Shown piece after piece: positions 50,068 through 58,093 of a DNA stretch of 64,000 nt. A program made the translations under genes and the position numbers. The notes under the pieces were generated by a model that ran no database searches, was not told where the DNA came from, and saw only the letters and a program-made list of their open reading frames with translations. Each line of letters starts with the position of its first letter. Position 1 is the first letter of the stretch. Source of the DNA: JAOTVV01 sp039591075 (lineage in GTDB: Bacteria > Gemmatimonadota > Gemmatimonadetes > Gemmatimonadales > GWC2-71-9); contig JBDHEI010000002.1 in assembly GCA_039591075.1 (NCBI GenBank), forward strand, positions 1 to 64,000, given 5' to 3'.

Positions 50068-50897
50068 CCGCTTCCATGCCGTGGGCAAGGGCACTGGTGA
50101 TCGTTGCGGTCCTTGGAGGCGGTGCACCCGCAGCCCTCGAATCACAGACGCGACCGGAGCCGCGCCTCATCTTCTCCATCTTTGGCGGCGTGGTCAACGG
50201 CGGCGACCTCTGGAACATCCCGACCCAGCCCTTCCTGCTCGTCTTCGGTCCCGCGCAGTGGGATACGATTCGCCTCCGTCGCCGACTGACCACCGCTCCC
50301 ATCGCCGGCCTCAACGCCACCATCTACCAGTCCTCGCATTTCGGCATCACGGCCGAGGCCGTGTATCTCGGACTCCGAATCGACGACGACTGCACGCTGG
50401 TGTTCGAGAACGCGGACGTGCAGCGGCGCAACTCCCAGGTATGCAACGACGTCACGCAACGGGTACGCACCGTCTCGAACGTCGGGTTCACAGTTGGGGC
50501 TGCCTATCGCCTAGCCTCGCGAAGCGCCGTCACGCCGTACGTGCGGGCGCAGGGTGGAGTGTCGGTGCGAAGCTCCAGCCTGATCGAGGTGGCCGGTCGG
50601 TACAACGAGGTTCTGGCAAATGGCTCCGTGGTGGTGCGCGAGCGCGCGGTGATCGACGAGGAGAGCCGCACGTCCGTCACACCGATGGGGGCCGTGGCGG
50701 CTGGTGTGATGTTCGCCGTCGCACCGGGATATCACCTGCGGGCGGAAATTCGCGATCACCTGCTCGTTCTCAAGCGCCTGACCGGCCCGGCCGATGATCG
50801 GGCAATGGTGACGACCGAATCGTTCCTATCGCACGCCCCCGCATTGGTGTTTGGGATCGACATCGTGCTCGAGCGACGACGCGGCCGGCGCTACTAG
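50064..50897 (+). CDS. predicted outer-membrane beta-barrel protein
   Basis: 277 residues, GTG start coupled by GTGA to the QueD-like gene. A signal peptide (ALVIVAVLGGGAPAALESQ) precedes strands such as RLIFSIFGGVVNGGDLW, TTAPIAGLNATIYQSS, FGITAEAVYLGLRI, TVSNVGFTVGAAYRL, AVTPYVRAQGGVSVRS and PALVFGIDIVLERR. Two Cys (in DDDCTLVFEN and SQVCNDV) could pair in the periplasm. It looks like a small transport-type or surface barrel but shares no obvious motif with the barrel at 47190. It ends 3 bases before mobA. Confidence 0.72.
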   Translation: MTASMPWARALVIVAVLGGGAPAALESQTRPEPRLIFSIFGGVVNGGDLWNIPTQPFLLVFGPAQWDTIRLRRRLTTAPIAGLNATIYQSSHFGITAEAVYLGLRIDDDCTLVFENADVQRRNSQVCNDVTQRVRTVSNVGFTVGAAYRLASRSAVTPYVRAQGGVSVRSSSLIEVAGRYNEVLANGSVVVRERAVIDEESRTSVTPMGAVAAGVMFAVAPGYHLRAEIRDHLLVLKRLTGPADDRAMVTTESFLSHAPALVFGIDIVLERRRGRRY

Positions 50898-50900
50898 ACC

Positions 50901-51512
50901 ATGCGGAGCGCTGTCCTCGCCGGCGGCGCGTCAACCCGGTTCGGCGGCCGACCCAAGGGGCTCGTCGACCTCGGGGCCGGCACGCTTCTGGACCGCGCCG
51001 TGGACGCGTTGACGCTGGCCAGCGGTCGGCCCCCACTCCTCATTGCTAACGACCCCGGGGCCGCCGCGTGGCGGCCCAATCTCGAGACCGTCGCCGACAC
51101 CCTTCCCTATCGAGCGAGCCTCTCGGGTCTGTATACGGCTGTGTCATTCGACCCGTCCCCAGTCCTGGTGCTGGCGTGGGACATGCCGTTCGTCACCGCG
51201 CCTCTGCTTCGCGCTCTGCTTCAGGGCCGCGGCGAGCACGAGGCATTCATTCCGGAAAGCACGGGTCCCCGCGGCCTCGAGCCGCTGTGCGGCGTGTACG
51301 CACCGACCTGCGCCGATGCCATTCGCACCTGCCTCACTGCCGGGCGTCTCGAGGCAAACGCTTTCTACAGCGATGTCAGCGTCGGCACCCTGTCGCTCCA
51401 GACGGTGCGGCGGTTCGGCGAACCGGAGCAGCTGTTCTTCAACGTCAACACCCCGGACGACCTCACGCGCGCCGAGCGAATCCTGGCCGTGCAGTCATCG
51501 GGTCGACCCTAG
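50901..51512 (+). CDS. mobA: molybdenum cofactor guanylyltransferase
   Basis: Adds GMP to Mo-molybdopterin to make the MGD cofactor. The GTP-binding loop AVLAGGASTRFGGRPKGL lies at the N-terminus, the family's LAWDMPF region gives the metal-binding Asp, and PESTGPRGLEPLCGVYAP is the later conserved segment. FNVNTPDDL near the end matches the usual NINTPEDL. The 203 residues are normal for MobA. It lies 3 bases after the barrel gene and 10 before moeA. MobA and CTP-using MocA are related; the motif here favours MobA. Confidence 0.88.
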   Translation: MRSAVLAGGASTRFGGRPKGLVDLGAGTLLDRAVDALTLASGRPPLLIANDPGAAAWRPNLETVADTLPYRASLSGLYTAVSFDPSPVLVLAWDMPFVTAPLLRALLQGRGEHEAFIPESTGPRGLEPLCGVYAPTCADAIRTCLTAGRLEANAFYSDVSVGTLSLQTVRRFGEPEQLFFNVNTPDDLTRAERILAVQSSGRP

Positions 51513-51522
51513 GCGCACGTCG

Positions 51523-52803
51523 ATGACCCCGTCCGCGACTCCGCCCCCCGGCACTCCTCCCCGAATCGGCCTCACGCCCACCGAAGCCGCCGACGCGATC
51601 CTCCGCGAGATACACCCGCTGCCGACCGAGACCGTGCCGATAACCGAGGCCATCGGCCTCGTCCTGGCGCGGGCGATTACGAGCCCCATCGACCTTCCCC
51701 ACTGGGACAACTCAGCGATGGACGGCTATGCGGTGCGCGCGTCCGATGTGAGGACCGACGGCGTCGTCCTCCGCATCGTCGACCACATCCCGGCGGGCAC
51801 ATTCGGACGCCGGGCCATCGGCTCCGGCGAATGCGCACGCATCTTCACGGGCGCGCCAATCCCAAACGGGGCGGACTGTGTGATCCGGCAGGAAGACACC
51901 ACGGTAATCGAGACTGCCAAGGTACGAGTCGATGACGTACGTGACGTGGGACGCAACGTGCGCAGGCGCGGGGAGGACATCCGCCGTGACTCGGTTGCGC
52001 TCGAGCGCGGGACCGTTGTCGGTCCGGCGCAGATCGGTGTGCTTGCGTCCGTGGCCACGCCGTCCGTCGAGGTGCATCGACGACCGACGATCGCGATCCT
52101 CTCGTCCGGGGACGAGCTGGCCGATCTGAACGAGCGCGACGCGATTCTGAGTGGACAGAAGATCGCCTCGTCGAACAACTACACGATGGCGGCGATGGCA
52201 CGAATGGCGGGAGCTGTGGTGCTCGATCTGGGGATCGTGAAGGACGACCTCGACGAGACCCGCAAGCGGCTCGCCGACGCCCACGGGTCGGCTCTGCTCG
52301 TCACCTCAGGTGGAATGAGCGTCGGGGAGCACGACCACCTCCGACGAATCCTCGAGGGGAGCGGGGCGGGATGGCGGTTCTGGCGGCTCCGCATGCGGCC
52401 CGGTGCCCCCGTAGGGTTCGGCATGATCGGCGACACTCCTTGGATCGGCCTCCCGGGCAATCCCGTGAGCACGATGGTCACGTTCGAGCTGTTCGTCCGA
52501 CCGGCGATTCGGAAGCTCATGGGACATCTGCAGCTGTTTCGCCGCACCACGCCTGTTCGAGTAGGGGAGACGATCGTGACACAGGCACAGCTGCAGCACT
52601 TTCTGCGCGTGACACTCTCCGTCGACGATGGTGACCTCACCGCTCGGCTGACTGGAGCCCAAGGATCCGGGATTCTGACCTCGATGGCCAGAGCCCACGC
52701 GCTGCTGATCGTCCCGGAGGACCGCCAGCGTATCGAGCAAGGCGAGACACTCTTGGCGGTCTTGCTCGACGAGACGATCCACGTACCGCACGCGCCGTAT
52801 TGA
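51523..52803 (+). CDS. moeA: molybdopterin molybdenumtransferase
   Basis: Inserts molybdate into adenylylated molybdopterin. The 426 residues start at the ATG at 51523. Domains are in family order: N-terminal LPHWDNSAMDGYAVRA (canonical NSAMDGYA), IFTGAPIPNGADCVIRQED, VGRNVRRRGEDI, then the MogA-like fold with ILSSGDEL and VTSGGMSVGEHDH, and GLPGNPVSTMVTFELF. The C-terminal domain closes the protein. It is the last gene of the Mo/W cluster, with a 142-base gap to the next gene. Other Moco genes (moaA, moaC) are not in the window. Confidence 0.95.
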   Translation: MTPSATPPPGTPPRIGLTPTEAADAILREIHPLPTETVPITEAIGLVLARAITSPIDLPHWDNSAMDGYAVRASDVRTDGVVLRIVDHIPAGTFGRRAIGSGECARIFTGAPIPNGADCVIRQEDTTVIETAKVRVDDVRDVGRNVRRRGEDIRRDSVALERGTVVGPAQIGVLASVATPSVEVHRRPTIAILSSGDELADLNERDAILSGQKIASSNNYTMAAMARMAGAVVLDLGIVKDDLDETRKRLADAHGSALLVTSGGMSVGEHDHLRRILEGSGAGWRFWRLRMRPGAPVGFGMIGDTPWIGLPGNPVSTMVTFELFVRPAIRKLMGHLQLFRRTTPVRVGETIVTQAQLQHFLRVTLSVDDGDLTARLTGAQGSGILTSMARAHALLIVPEDRQRIEQGETLLAVLLDETIHVPHAPY

Positions 52804-52846
52804 GGAGGCCTCGCCACCGGTCTGGGGCGTGCGCAGCCGCTGCGGA

Positions 52847-52868
52847 TTTGCTAGAGTTTTGCTAAGGT
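52847..52868 (+). promoter_or_regulatory. tandem TTGCTA repeat upstream of the ETF oxidoreductase gene
   Basis: TTGCTAGAGTT and TTGCTAAGGTA stand side by side, 11 bases apart, in an AT-richer patch of an otherwise GC-rich gap. One turn spacing suggests a regulator site. The TAAGGT could be a -10 box, but no matching -35 at 16-18 bases was found. Confidence 0.25.
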
Positions 52869-52870
52869 AG

Positions 52871-52893
52871 GGCGGCACGCCTCGGGTGCCGCC
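52871..52893 (+). promoter_or_regulatory. stem-loop in the leader of the ETF oxidoreductase gene
   Basis: GGCGGCAC-gcctcgg-GTGCCGCC is a perfect 8-bp stem with a 7-base loop, about 50 bases before the start codon and right after the TTGCTA repeats. No T-run follows. It may be an mRNA leader hairpin or a DNA operator. Confidence 0.4.
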
Positions 52894-52945
52894 GTTGGCC
52901 TGGGTGGTCCCGACACGAACGTGGGTGTCAGGAGGGGAAACGCGT

Positions 52946-54814
52946 ATGGTGTGGTTCGAGCAGTTGTCCGTGGCGGTCGTGCTTCTGGCCAGCGTGGCCG
53001 GCTTCTCATACGTCGTCTGGTCCCGTCGTCTCGGGCACGTGTGGCCCAAGCGCGGAGAGCTCCACATCGTGAACGCCGGGGGGCTCTTCGCCGGTATCCG
53101 GGAGGTCTTCACCCAAAAGGTCGTCCTCCAGAACCGACCGTGGGTGGGTCTCTTTCACCTGCCCCTGTTCTTTGGCCTGCTGGCTTTCCTGGCCAAGAGC
53201 GTCTTCCATGTACTCCACGGGCTTGGAGTCGAGGTGACCGTCCCGGGCTGGTATGTCCGGACCCTGGACGCGATCGCGGTGGCGGTCCTTGCCTCCATCG
53301 TGCTGCTCGCCATCCGCCGATACTTCGTGGACCGGGAAGAGCTCACTCATCTCACGGAGTCTGGGGTCATTCTGGGTCTCATTGCCCTCCTCATGATCAC
53401 CCACCTCTTGGAGCGGGTGTTCCCACTTGTCTCCGTGGCCGGACGGGTAAACTGGTGGGCCCACTATATCGATCTCGCGGTGTTCCCCGCCGTCATCGCC
53501 TATGGCAAGCACCTTCATCTGTTCCTGGCGCCGGTCAACGTGGTTCTGAAGCACATGACCGAGGTGCCGTCCGATCGTTCGGTGTTCGGCAACGACCTGG
53601 ACATGGACCTGGAGGACGAGTCGAAGCTGGAAGCGGAGCTTGCGCGGCTGGGGATGCCCGGGGGCGTGGCGGATTTCGGCTTTGGGGCCCTCTTCGATCC
53701 GGCCGCGTGCATTCAGTGTGGCCGGTGCAACGACGCGTGCCCCGCCGGGCCCGCCTTGAAACCACGAGACCACTTCGTTCTGGCCCTGCAAGATCCTTCT
53801 TTGTCGGCGGAGCAGCTGGCCAAGCTCATCGATCCGGATGTGACGGCGACATGTGTCCAGTGTCGCGCCTGCGAGGTGGCGTGTCCCACGGGATGCCGGC
53901 CCGGACGCAACGGACTCGAGATCCGAGGGCGCCTAATGGTTGATGGCCTGTATCCGCCTCGCGCTCTCCGCGAAGTTGCCATGAAGGCCCTGACTTCCTC
54001 CGGCAACATCTTCGGCCAGGACGAGAGCGAGCGGAGTCGGTTCATACGGGAAAACACGCTACCGATGTTCGATCCTCGAGAACACGACCTGCTGTTCGTC
54101 CTTGGATGCCAGGGGAGCAACAGCCCAGAGGTGCAGCCCATCGTGCTGGCCACCGGGAGACTCCTCGACGCGGCGAAGATACGGTGGGGAGTGCTCGCCG
54201 AGGAGCGGTGCTGGGGGGAGGGGCTCCTCCACGGGGGAGGCCTCATGGAGGACTGGCCGCTGTGGGCCCAGGAGCGCATCACGTTTCTCTCAGACGCCCT
54301 GGGTGGAGATCAGGGACGGACCATTCTCACCATCTGTCCCCACTGCCGAGACACCATCCACACCCAGTACAAGGCGTTCGGGGCAAACTTCAGCGACGTT
54401 CGACTCCATACGCCGTTCCTGGCAAACCTGGTCGAATCGGGGAAGCTCCAGTTCAAAGCACGTTCCATGGACGCGGCCCTCCACATCCCCTGCAAGGTCG
54501 TGCACAACGGTGAAGACACGGGAATGCGCGGCTTACTTCAATCCGTGGGGGTCACGTTGCACCAACCGGCATCCAGTGCTGAGGCGTTCCCAACGGCGTG
54601 TTGCGGTGGGGGTGGGGGCGGCTTCCTCTGGGACTCGCCGGCAAAGGTGAACCAGAAACGCTGGGCGCAGATCAAGGCCACGGGACAGACCACAGTCGTG
54701 ACCGGCTGTCCGGGATGTCACCGAATGCTCGGCGTGGTGCGGGACGAGAACACCCGCATCTGGGATGTGGCCTCGATCTTGGCTGATCGTCTGGACGCAC
54801 CCGCAGGGAACTGA
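52946..54814 (+). CDS. membrane-bound FeS oxidoreductase, probable EtfAB:(mena)quinone oxidoreductase
   Basis: 622 residues, start ATG 52946 with AGGAGG about 10 bases upstream. Residues 1-230 are a NarI-like cytochrome b domain with about five helices and candidate haem His (FHLPLFFGL, HVLHGLG, THLLERVF, WWAHYIDL). A two-cluster ferredoxin domain follows (CIQCGRCNDACP, CVQCRACEVACPTGC), then an HdrD/GlpC-like part with ACCGGGGGGFLW and GCPGCHRML as the catalytic CCG motif. The first CCG-type motif is degenerate (CWGEGLLHGGG). This layout is known in EtfAB:menaquinone oxidoreductases, and the facing etfBA genes support it. It would pass electrons from acyl-CoA oxidation to the quinone pool. 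Confidence 0.88.
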   Translation: MVWFEQLSVAVVLLASVAGFSYVVWSRRLGHVWPKRGELHIVNAGGLFAGIREVFTQKVVLQNRPWVGLFHLPLFFGLLAFLAKSVFHVLHGLGVEVTVPGWYVRTLDAIAVAVLASIVLLAIRRYFVDREELTHLTESGVILGLIALLMITHLLERVFPLVSVAGRVNWWAHYIDLAVFPAVIAYGKHLHLFLAPVNVVLKHMTEVPSDRSVFGNDLDMDLEDESKLEAELARLGMPGGVADFGFGALFDPAACIQCGRCNDACPAGPALKPRDHFVLALQDPSLSAEQLAKLIDPDVTATCVQCRACEVACPTGCRPGRNGLEIRGRLMVDGLYPPRALREVAMKALTSSGNIFGQDESERSRFIRENTLPMFDPREHDLLFVLGCQGSNSPEVQPIVLATGRLLDAAKIRWGVLAEERCWGEGLLHGGGLMEDWPLWAQERITFLSDALGGDQGRTILTICPHCRDTIHTQYKAFGANFSDVRLHTPFLANLVESGKLQFKARSMDAALHIPCKVVHNGEDTGMRGLLQSVGVTLHQPASSAEAFPTACCGGGGGGFLWDSPAKVNQKRWAQIKATGQTTVVTGCPGCHRMLGVVRDENTRIWDVASILADRLDAPAGN

Positions 54815-54853
54815 GGTGCCGCGTCGGCAGGAACCGGGTTTGCGGGCCGGAGG

Positions 54854-55819
54854 TTACCCCTCCCGAGCCTTCCGGATCTCCTCAGTGAGCTTCGGCAGCA
54901 CCTCGAAGAGGTCTCCCACGATCCCGTAATCCGCAACCTTGAAGATCGGCGCATCGGGATCCTTGTTGACCGCGACGATCGTCTTTGCGGTGCGCATACC
55001 CGCCAGGTGTTGGATCGCGCCGGAGATTCCGATGGCGAAGTAGAGATTCGGGCTCACGGTCTTGCCCGTTTGCCCCACCTGCTCGGCGTGAGGACGCCAT
55101 CCGGCATCCACTACCGCACGCGAGGCACCGACCGCCGCGTCCAGCGCGTTCGCCAGGTCCTCGATGAGCTTGAAGTTCTCCGGCCCCTTGAGGCCGCGCC
55201 CGCCGGACACCACGATCGACGCTTCCGCAACGTCGATGGCCGCGCGCTCGGGATGCTTGATTTCGACGGTGCGGGCCCGCGGCTCACCTGCACTCACGGT
55301 AACCGACTCGACCGAGCCCGCCTTGGCATTCGCCTTGGGGGTCACCGCGTTGGATCGCACAGAGATCACACACGGAGTCGCCGAGATCTTGAGTGTGATA
55401 TTCGCCTTCCCGGCATACACGGGTCGGGTGACTATGATGCTGCCGTCGTACTTCACGTCGGTCACGTCCGAGGCGAACGGACACGCAAGTCGGGCCGCCA
55501 CGCGCGGAGCCAGATCCTTGCCGAGCGCCGTGGCCGACACCAGCGCCGCTGCGTAGCCGCAGTTCTGCACTTGGTCCGCGGCGATGCCGGCGTATCGGTC
55601 CGCCTGGTAGTTGGCGAGAGAATCGTCTGACGCCACGAGGACCTTATCGGCCCCGAACGCGCCCAATCCGTTCGTGGCCACCCCGGGCCCGCCCACGACC
55701 AGGCCGTGGACCTCACCACCCATCCCATCGGCCAACACCCGCGCCGCCGTTAGCACCTCATGGGAGACGCGCTTGATGTCACCGCCGCGCTGTTCGAGAA
55801 TCGCGAGCACGTTCGGCAT
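54854..55819 (-). CDS. etfA: electron transfer flavoprotein alpha subunit
   Basis: FAD-binding subunit of the ETF dimer, 321 residues. The N-terminal domain starts MPNVLAILEQRGG, and the middle has the conserved VSGGRGLKGPENF. The C-terminal FAD domain shows ASRAVVDAGWRPHAEQVGQTG, then NLYFAIGISGAIQHLAGM and IVAVNKDPDAPIF, all standard. It overlaps etfB by one base (TGATG). ETF takes electrons from acyl-CoA and other dehydrogenases. The convergent membrane oxidoreductase gene lies 39 bases from its end and is its probable quinone-linked partner. Confidence 0.95.
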   Translation of the reverse strand: MPNVLAILEQRGGDIKRVSHEVLTAARVLADGMGGEVHGLVVGGPGVATNGLGAFGADKVLVASDDSLANYQADRYAGIAADQVQNCGYAAALVSATALGKDLAPRVAARLACPFASDVTDVKYDGSIIVTRPVYAGKANITLKISATPCVISVRSNAVTPKANAKAGSVESVTVSAGEPRARTVEIKHPERAAIDVAEASIVVSGGRGLKGPENFKLIEDLANALDAAVGASRAVVDAGWRPHAEQVGQTGKTVSPNLYFAIGISGAIQHLAGMRTAKTIVAVNKDPDAPIFKVADYGIVGDLFEVLPKLTEEIRKAREG

Positions 55820-56571
55820 CAGAGTACCTTCGCTTCGTTCTTGAGTGCATCGACGAGGGCCGGAACCGCGGCCGCCCCTTCACCGACGATGCGGCCGGCT
55901 TTTCGCTCGGGTGGATAGCTCAGACTCAACACATCGAGCCCTCCCGTCTCGAGGGTTACGTCCTTCACGTCGAGTGGCTTCTTCTTGGCGAGCATGATCC
56001 CGCGAAGAGCGGGATATCGGGGTTCGTTCAATCCCTTGTCTGTGCTGAGCACCGCTGGCAGAGGAAACTCCACGACCTCCACACCCCCCTCGATCTCCCG
56101 CTCCGCCTTGCCCTTGCCGTTGTCGATCTGCAGCTCCGCAATCGCGCTCACGCAGGGGAGCGCCAGCAGCTCCGCCACCATGGGGCCGATGCCGTGGCTG
56201 TAGTCGTCGATCGCGAGCTTGCCGAAGAAGATGAGATCGTAGCCGCCCTCCGCGAGTTCGGCAGCCAGGGCCTTCGCCACAGGCAACGGATCGAGCGGAA
56301 TGTGGTCCGTCTTCAACAGCACCCCCCGATCCGCCCCCATTGCCAACGCGGTCCGGATGGTCTCCTGCGACGCATCGCTGCCCGCGGAGATCACGACGAC
56401 TTCGCCCGACCCCGCTGCTTCTTTGAGCTTGAGCGCCTCCTCGACCGCGAATTCCTCGTACGGATTCAAGACGAACTTCACACCACCCTCGTCGATCGCC
56501 TTCCCGCTGGCGTCGATCTTGATGCGGGCCTCCGAATCCGGTACCCGCTTCACGCACACCGCTATGTTCAC
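55819..56571 (-). CDS. etfB: electron transfer flavoprotein beta subunit
   Basis: AMP-binding (or second FAD-binding, in bifurcating types) subunit of ETF, 250 residues. The GTG at 56571 starts MNIAVCVKRVPDSEA and has GAGG 6 bases upstream; an earlier ATG adds six residues. Typical parts are VLNPYEEFAVEEALKL, GADRGVLL, DLIFFGKLAIDDYSHGIGPM, and LPAVLSTDKGLNEPRYPAL. The usual G-x-Q-x-D motif is present as FFGKLAIDD, which differs slightly. It leads the etfBA operon, 92 bases downstream (in transcription order) of corA. Confidence 0.94.
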   Translation of the reverse strand: MNIAVCVKRVPDSEARIKIDASGKAIDEGGVKFVLNPYEEFAVEEALKLKEAAGSGEVVVISAGSDASQETIRTALAMGADRGVLLKTDHIPLDPLPVAKALAAELAEGGYDLIFFGKLAIDDYSHGIGPMVAELLALPCVSAIAELQIDNGKGKAEREIEGGVEVVEFPLPAVLSTDKGLNEPRYPALRGIMLAKKKPLDVKDVTLETGGLDVLSLSYPPERKAGRIVGEGAAAVPALVDALKNEAKVL

Positions 56572-56663
56572 AGTAACCTCTTGTATCACTTGATTTTACG
56601 TAGCTCGAATCCCGACGGATGCCGGGTGGGGGAAGCTAGCTCACTGATCTCCGAGTTGCAACG

Positions 56664-57749
56664 TCAGAACCAGCGTTTTCGTCGGAAATACAGCAACATC
56701 ACCATTCCAACCGCCATCATGATCCCCCACACGTACCAGTAACCCCATGGCCAGTGTAGCTCAGGCATGTTGTCGAAGTTCATCCCGTAGATGCCCGCGA
56801 TGAACGTGAGCGGAATGAAGATCGTCGCCATAATGGTGAGAACCTTCATCACCTCGTTCATGCGGTTGCTCACCGTGGAGAGGTAGATGTCGAGCAGGCC
56901 ACCCACCATCTCCCGGAAGCTCTCCATGATGTCGACCACACGAATCGTGTGGTCGTACACATCCCTGAGGAACACGATCGTCGCCTTGCGGATCAACTTC
57001 GAGTCGCCCCGAATCATCACGTTCAGCACGTCCCTGAGGGGCCACACCGCCCGCCGCATCTGAATCAAGGCCCGCTTCATGTGCTGCACGTCCCGCAGCG
57101 TCTCGGAGGTAGGATTCTCCATCACCTCTTCTTCCAACTCTTCGGCTTGGTCTCCGAAAAGCTCCAACACGGTAAAATAATTGTCCACCACCACGTCCAG
57201 CAGCGCGTAGGTCAGGTAGTCAGGACCCATCTTCCGGATCTTGCCCTTGTTCTCCCTGAGGCGGCGGCGGACTGGTTCGAACACGTCAACCGGGTCCTCC
57301 TGGAACGTGAGCACGAAGTTGGTGCCCAACACCAGACTGATCTGCTCACTAGCGACCCGGAACTCCTCGACCTCGTCGTTGTCCTCGACTCGCGACACAC
57401 TCAGCATCCGCATCACGATGTAGAGCCGATCATCGAAATCTTCGAGCTTTGGACGCTGATCGGTGTGGGCGACATCCTCCAGAAGCAGCTGATGCAGGTT
57501 CAGCTTCTCACCGATCTTCGCCAGCACCGACGGTTCGTGCACCCCGTCGATGTTCACCCACGTGACGCTCGACGCGCTCATGCACTCGTAGCACTCCTCG
57601 ATCGTCGTCACCTCCCGTTCGTCGATGCGTTCGGCGTTGTAGTCGACGAGGGTAATCCGAACGGGCTCGGCCCGAGCGGGTCCCATGTGATTCAGGTTGC
57701 CGGGCGCCTGCCCAATCCGGGCCGAACGGCGGTGAAACAGCTCCTCCAT
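56664..57749 (-). CDS. corA: CorA-family magnesium/cobalt transporter
   Basis: Pentameric divalent-cation channel of the inner membrane. The 361-residue chain has a large cytoplasmic alpha/beta domain (WVNIDGVHEPSVLAKIGEKL, LLEDVAHTDQRPKLEDFDDR), a long stalk helix, and two C-terminal membrane segments. The first ends with the pore signature YGMNF, preceded by MATIFIPLTFIAGI. The signature is followed by a short loop with MPELHWPWGYW in place of the usual MPE loop, and then a basic tail RRKRWF. It is on the same strand as etfBA but has its own gap of 92 bases. Confidence 0.95.
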   Translation of the reverse strand: MEELFHRRSARIGQAPGNLNHMGPARAEPVRITLVDYNAERIDEREVTTIEECYECMSASSVTWVNIDGVHEPSVLAKIGEKLNLHQLLLEDVAHTDQRPKLEDFDDRLYIVMRMLSVSRVEDNDEVEEFRVASEQISLVLGTNFVLTFQEDPVDVFEPVRRRLRENKGKIRKMGPDYLTYALLDVVVDNYFTVLELFGDQAEELEEEVMENPTSETLRDVQHMKRALIQMRRAVWPLRDVLNVMIRGDSKLIRKATIVFLRDVYDHTIRVVDIMESFREMVGGLLDIYLSTVSNRMNEVMKVLTIMATIFIPLTFIAGIYGMNFDNMPELHWPWGYWYVWGIMMAVGMVMLLYFRRKRWF

Positions 57750-57833
57750 CAGCTCATCCCCCAGTTCTGGATTCGGCGATCGGGCGACGCCGGTGCATCC
57801 GGGCCATTGTGCCCCAGGTCAATCGGGCGGGAC

Positions 57834-58022
57834 TCACCGATCACTGGTGAACCCGATCTTGTTGTGCGTTCCGTCGCACATGGGCTTGCTCTGCGAGGCG
57901 CCGCAGCGACAGAGGACAAAGCTCTCCTTGACCTCGATGGGCTTGCCCTCGTGGTCGGTGAGTTCGCATGTCCCCGTCACCAGGTACGGCCCGTTCTTTC
58001 GGACTTTGATCGTGAGACTCAT
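57834..58022 (-). CDS. small CDGSH iron-sulfur protein
   Basis: 62-residue protein with one CDGSH motif: CRCGASQSKPMCDGTHNKIG gives the three Cys and one His that bind a 2Fe-2S cluster (canonical CxCx2Sx3PxCDGxH). The N-terminal half is beta-rich (LTIKVRKNGPYLVTGTCELT). Proteins of this size are common in bacteria and may act in redox sensing or cluster transfer. The ATG at 58022 is well placed. It stands alone between corA and polX on the same strand, with gaps of 84 and 71 bases. Confidence 0.9.
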   Translation of the reverse strand: MSLTIKVRKNGPYLVTGTCELTDHEGKPIEVKESFVLCRCGASQSKPMCDGTHNKIGFTSDR

Positions 58023-58093
58023 GGTCGCTCCATGCTGAACAGTTCTTGGTGTTGGACTGAGGAAACAGTAGGGCGCTCGTCACGCCAACGCAA

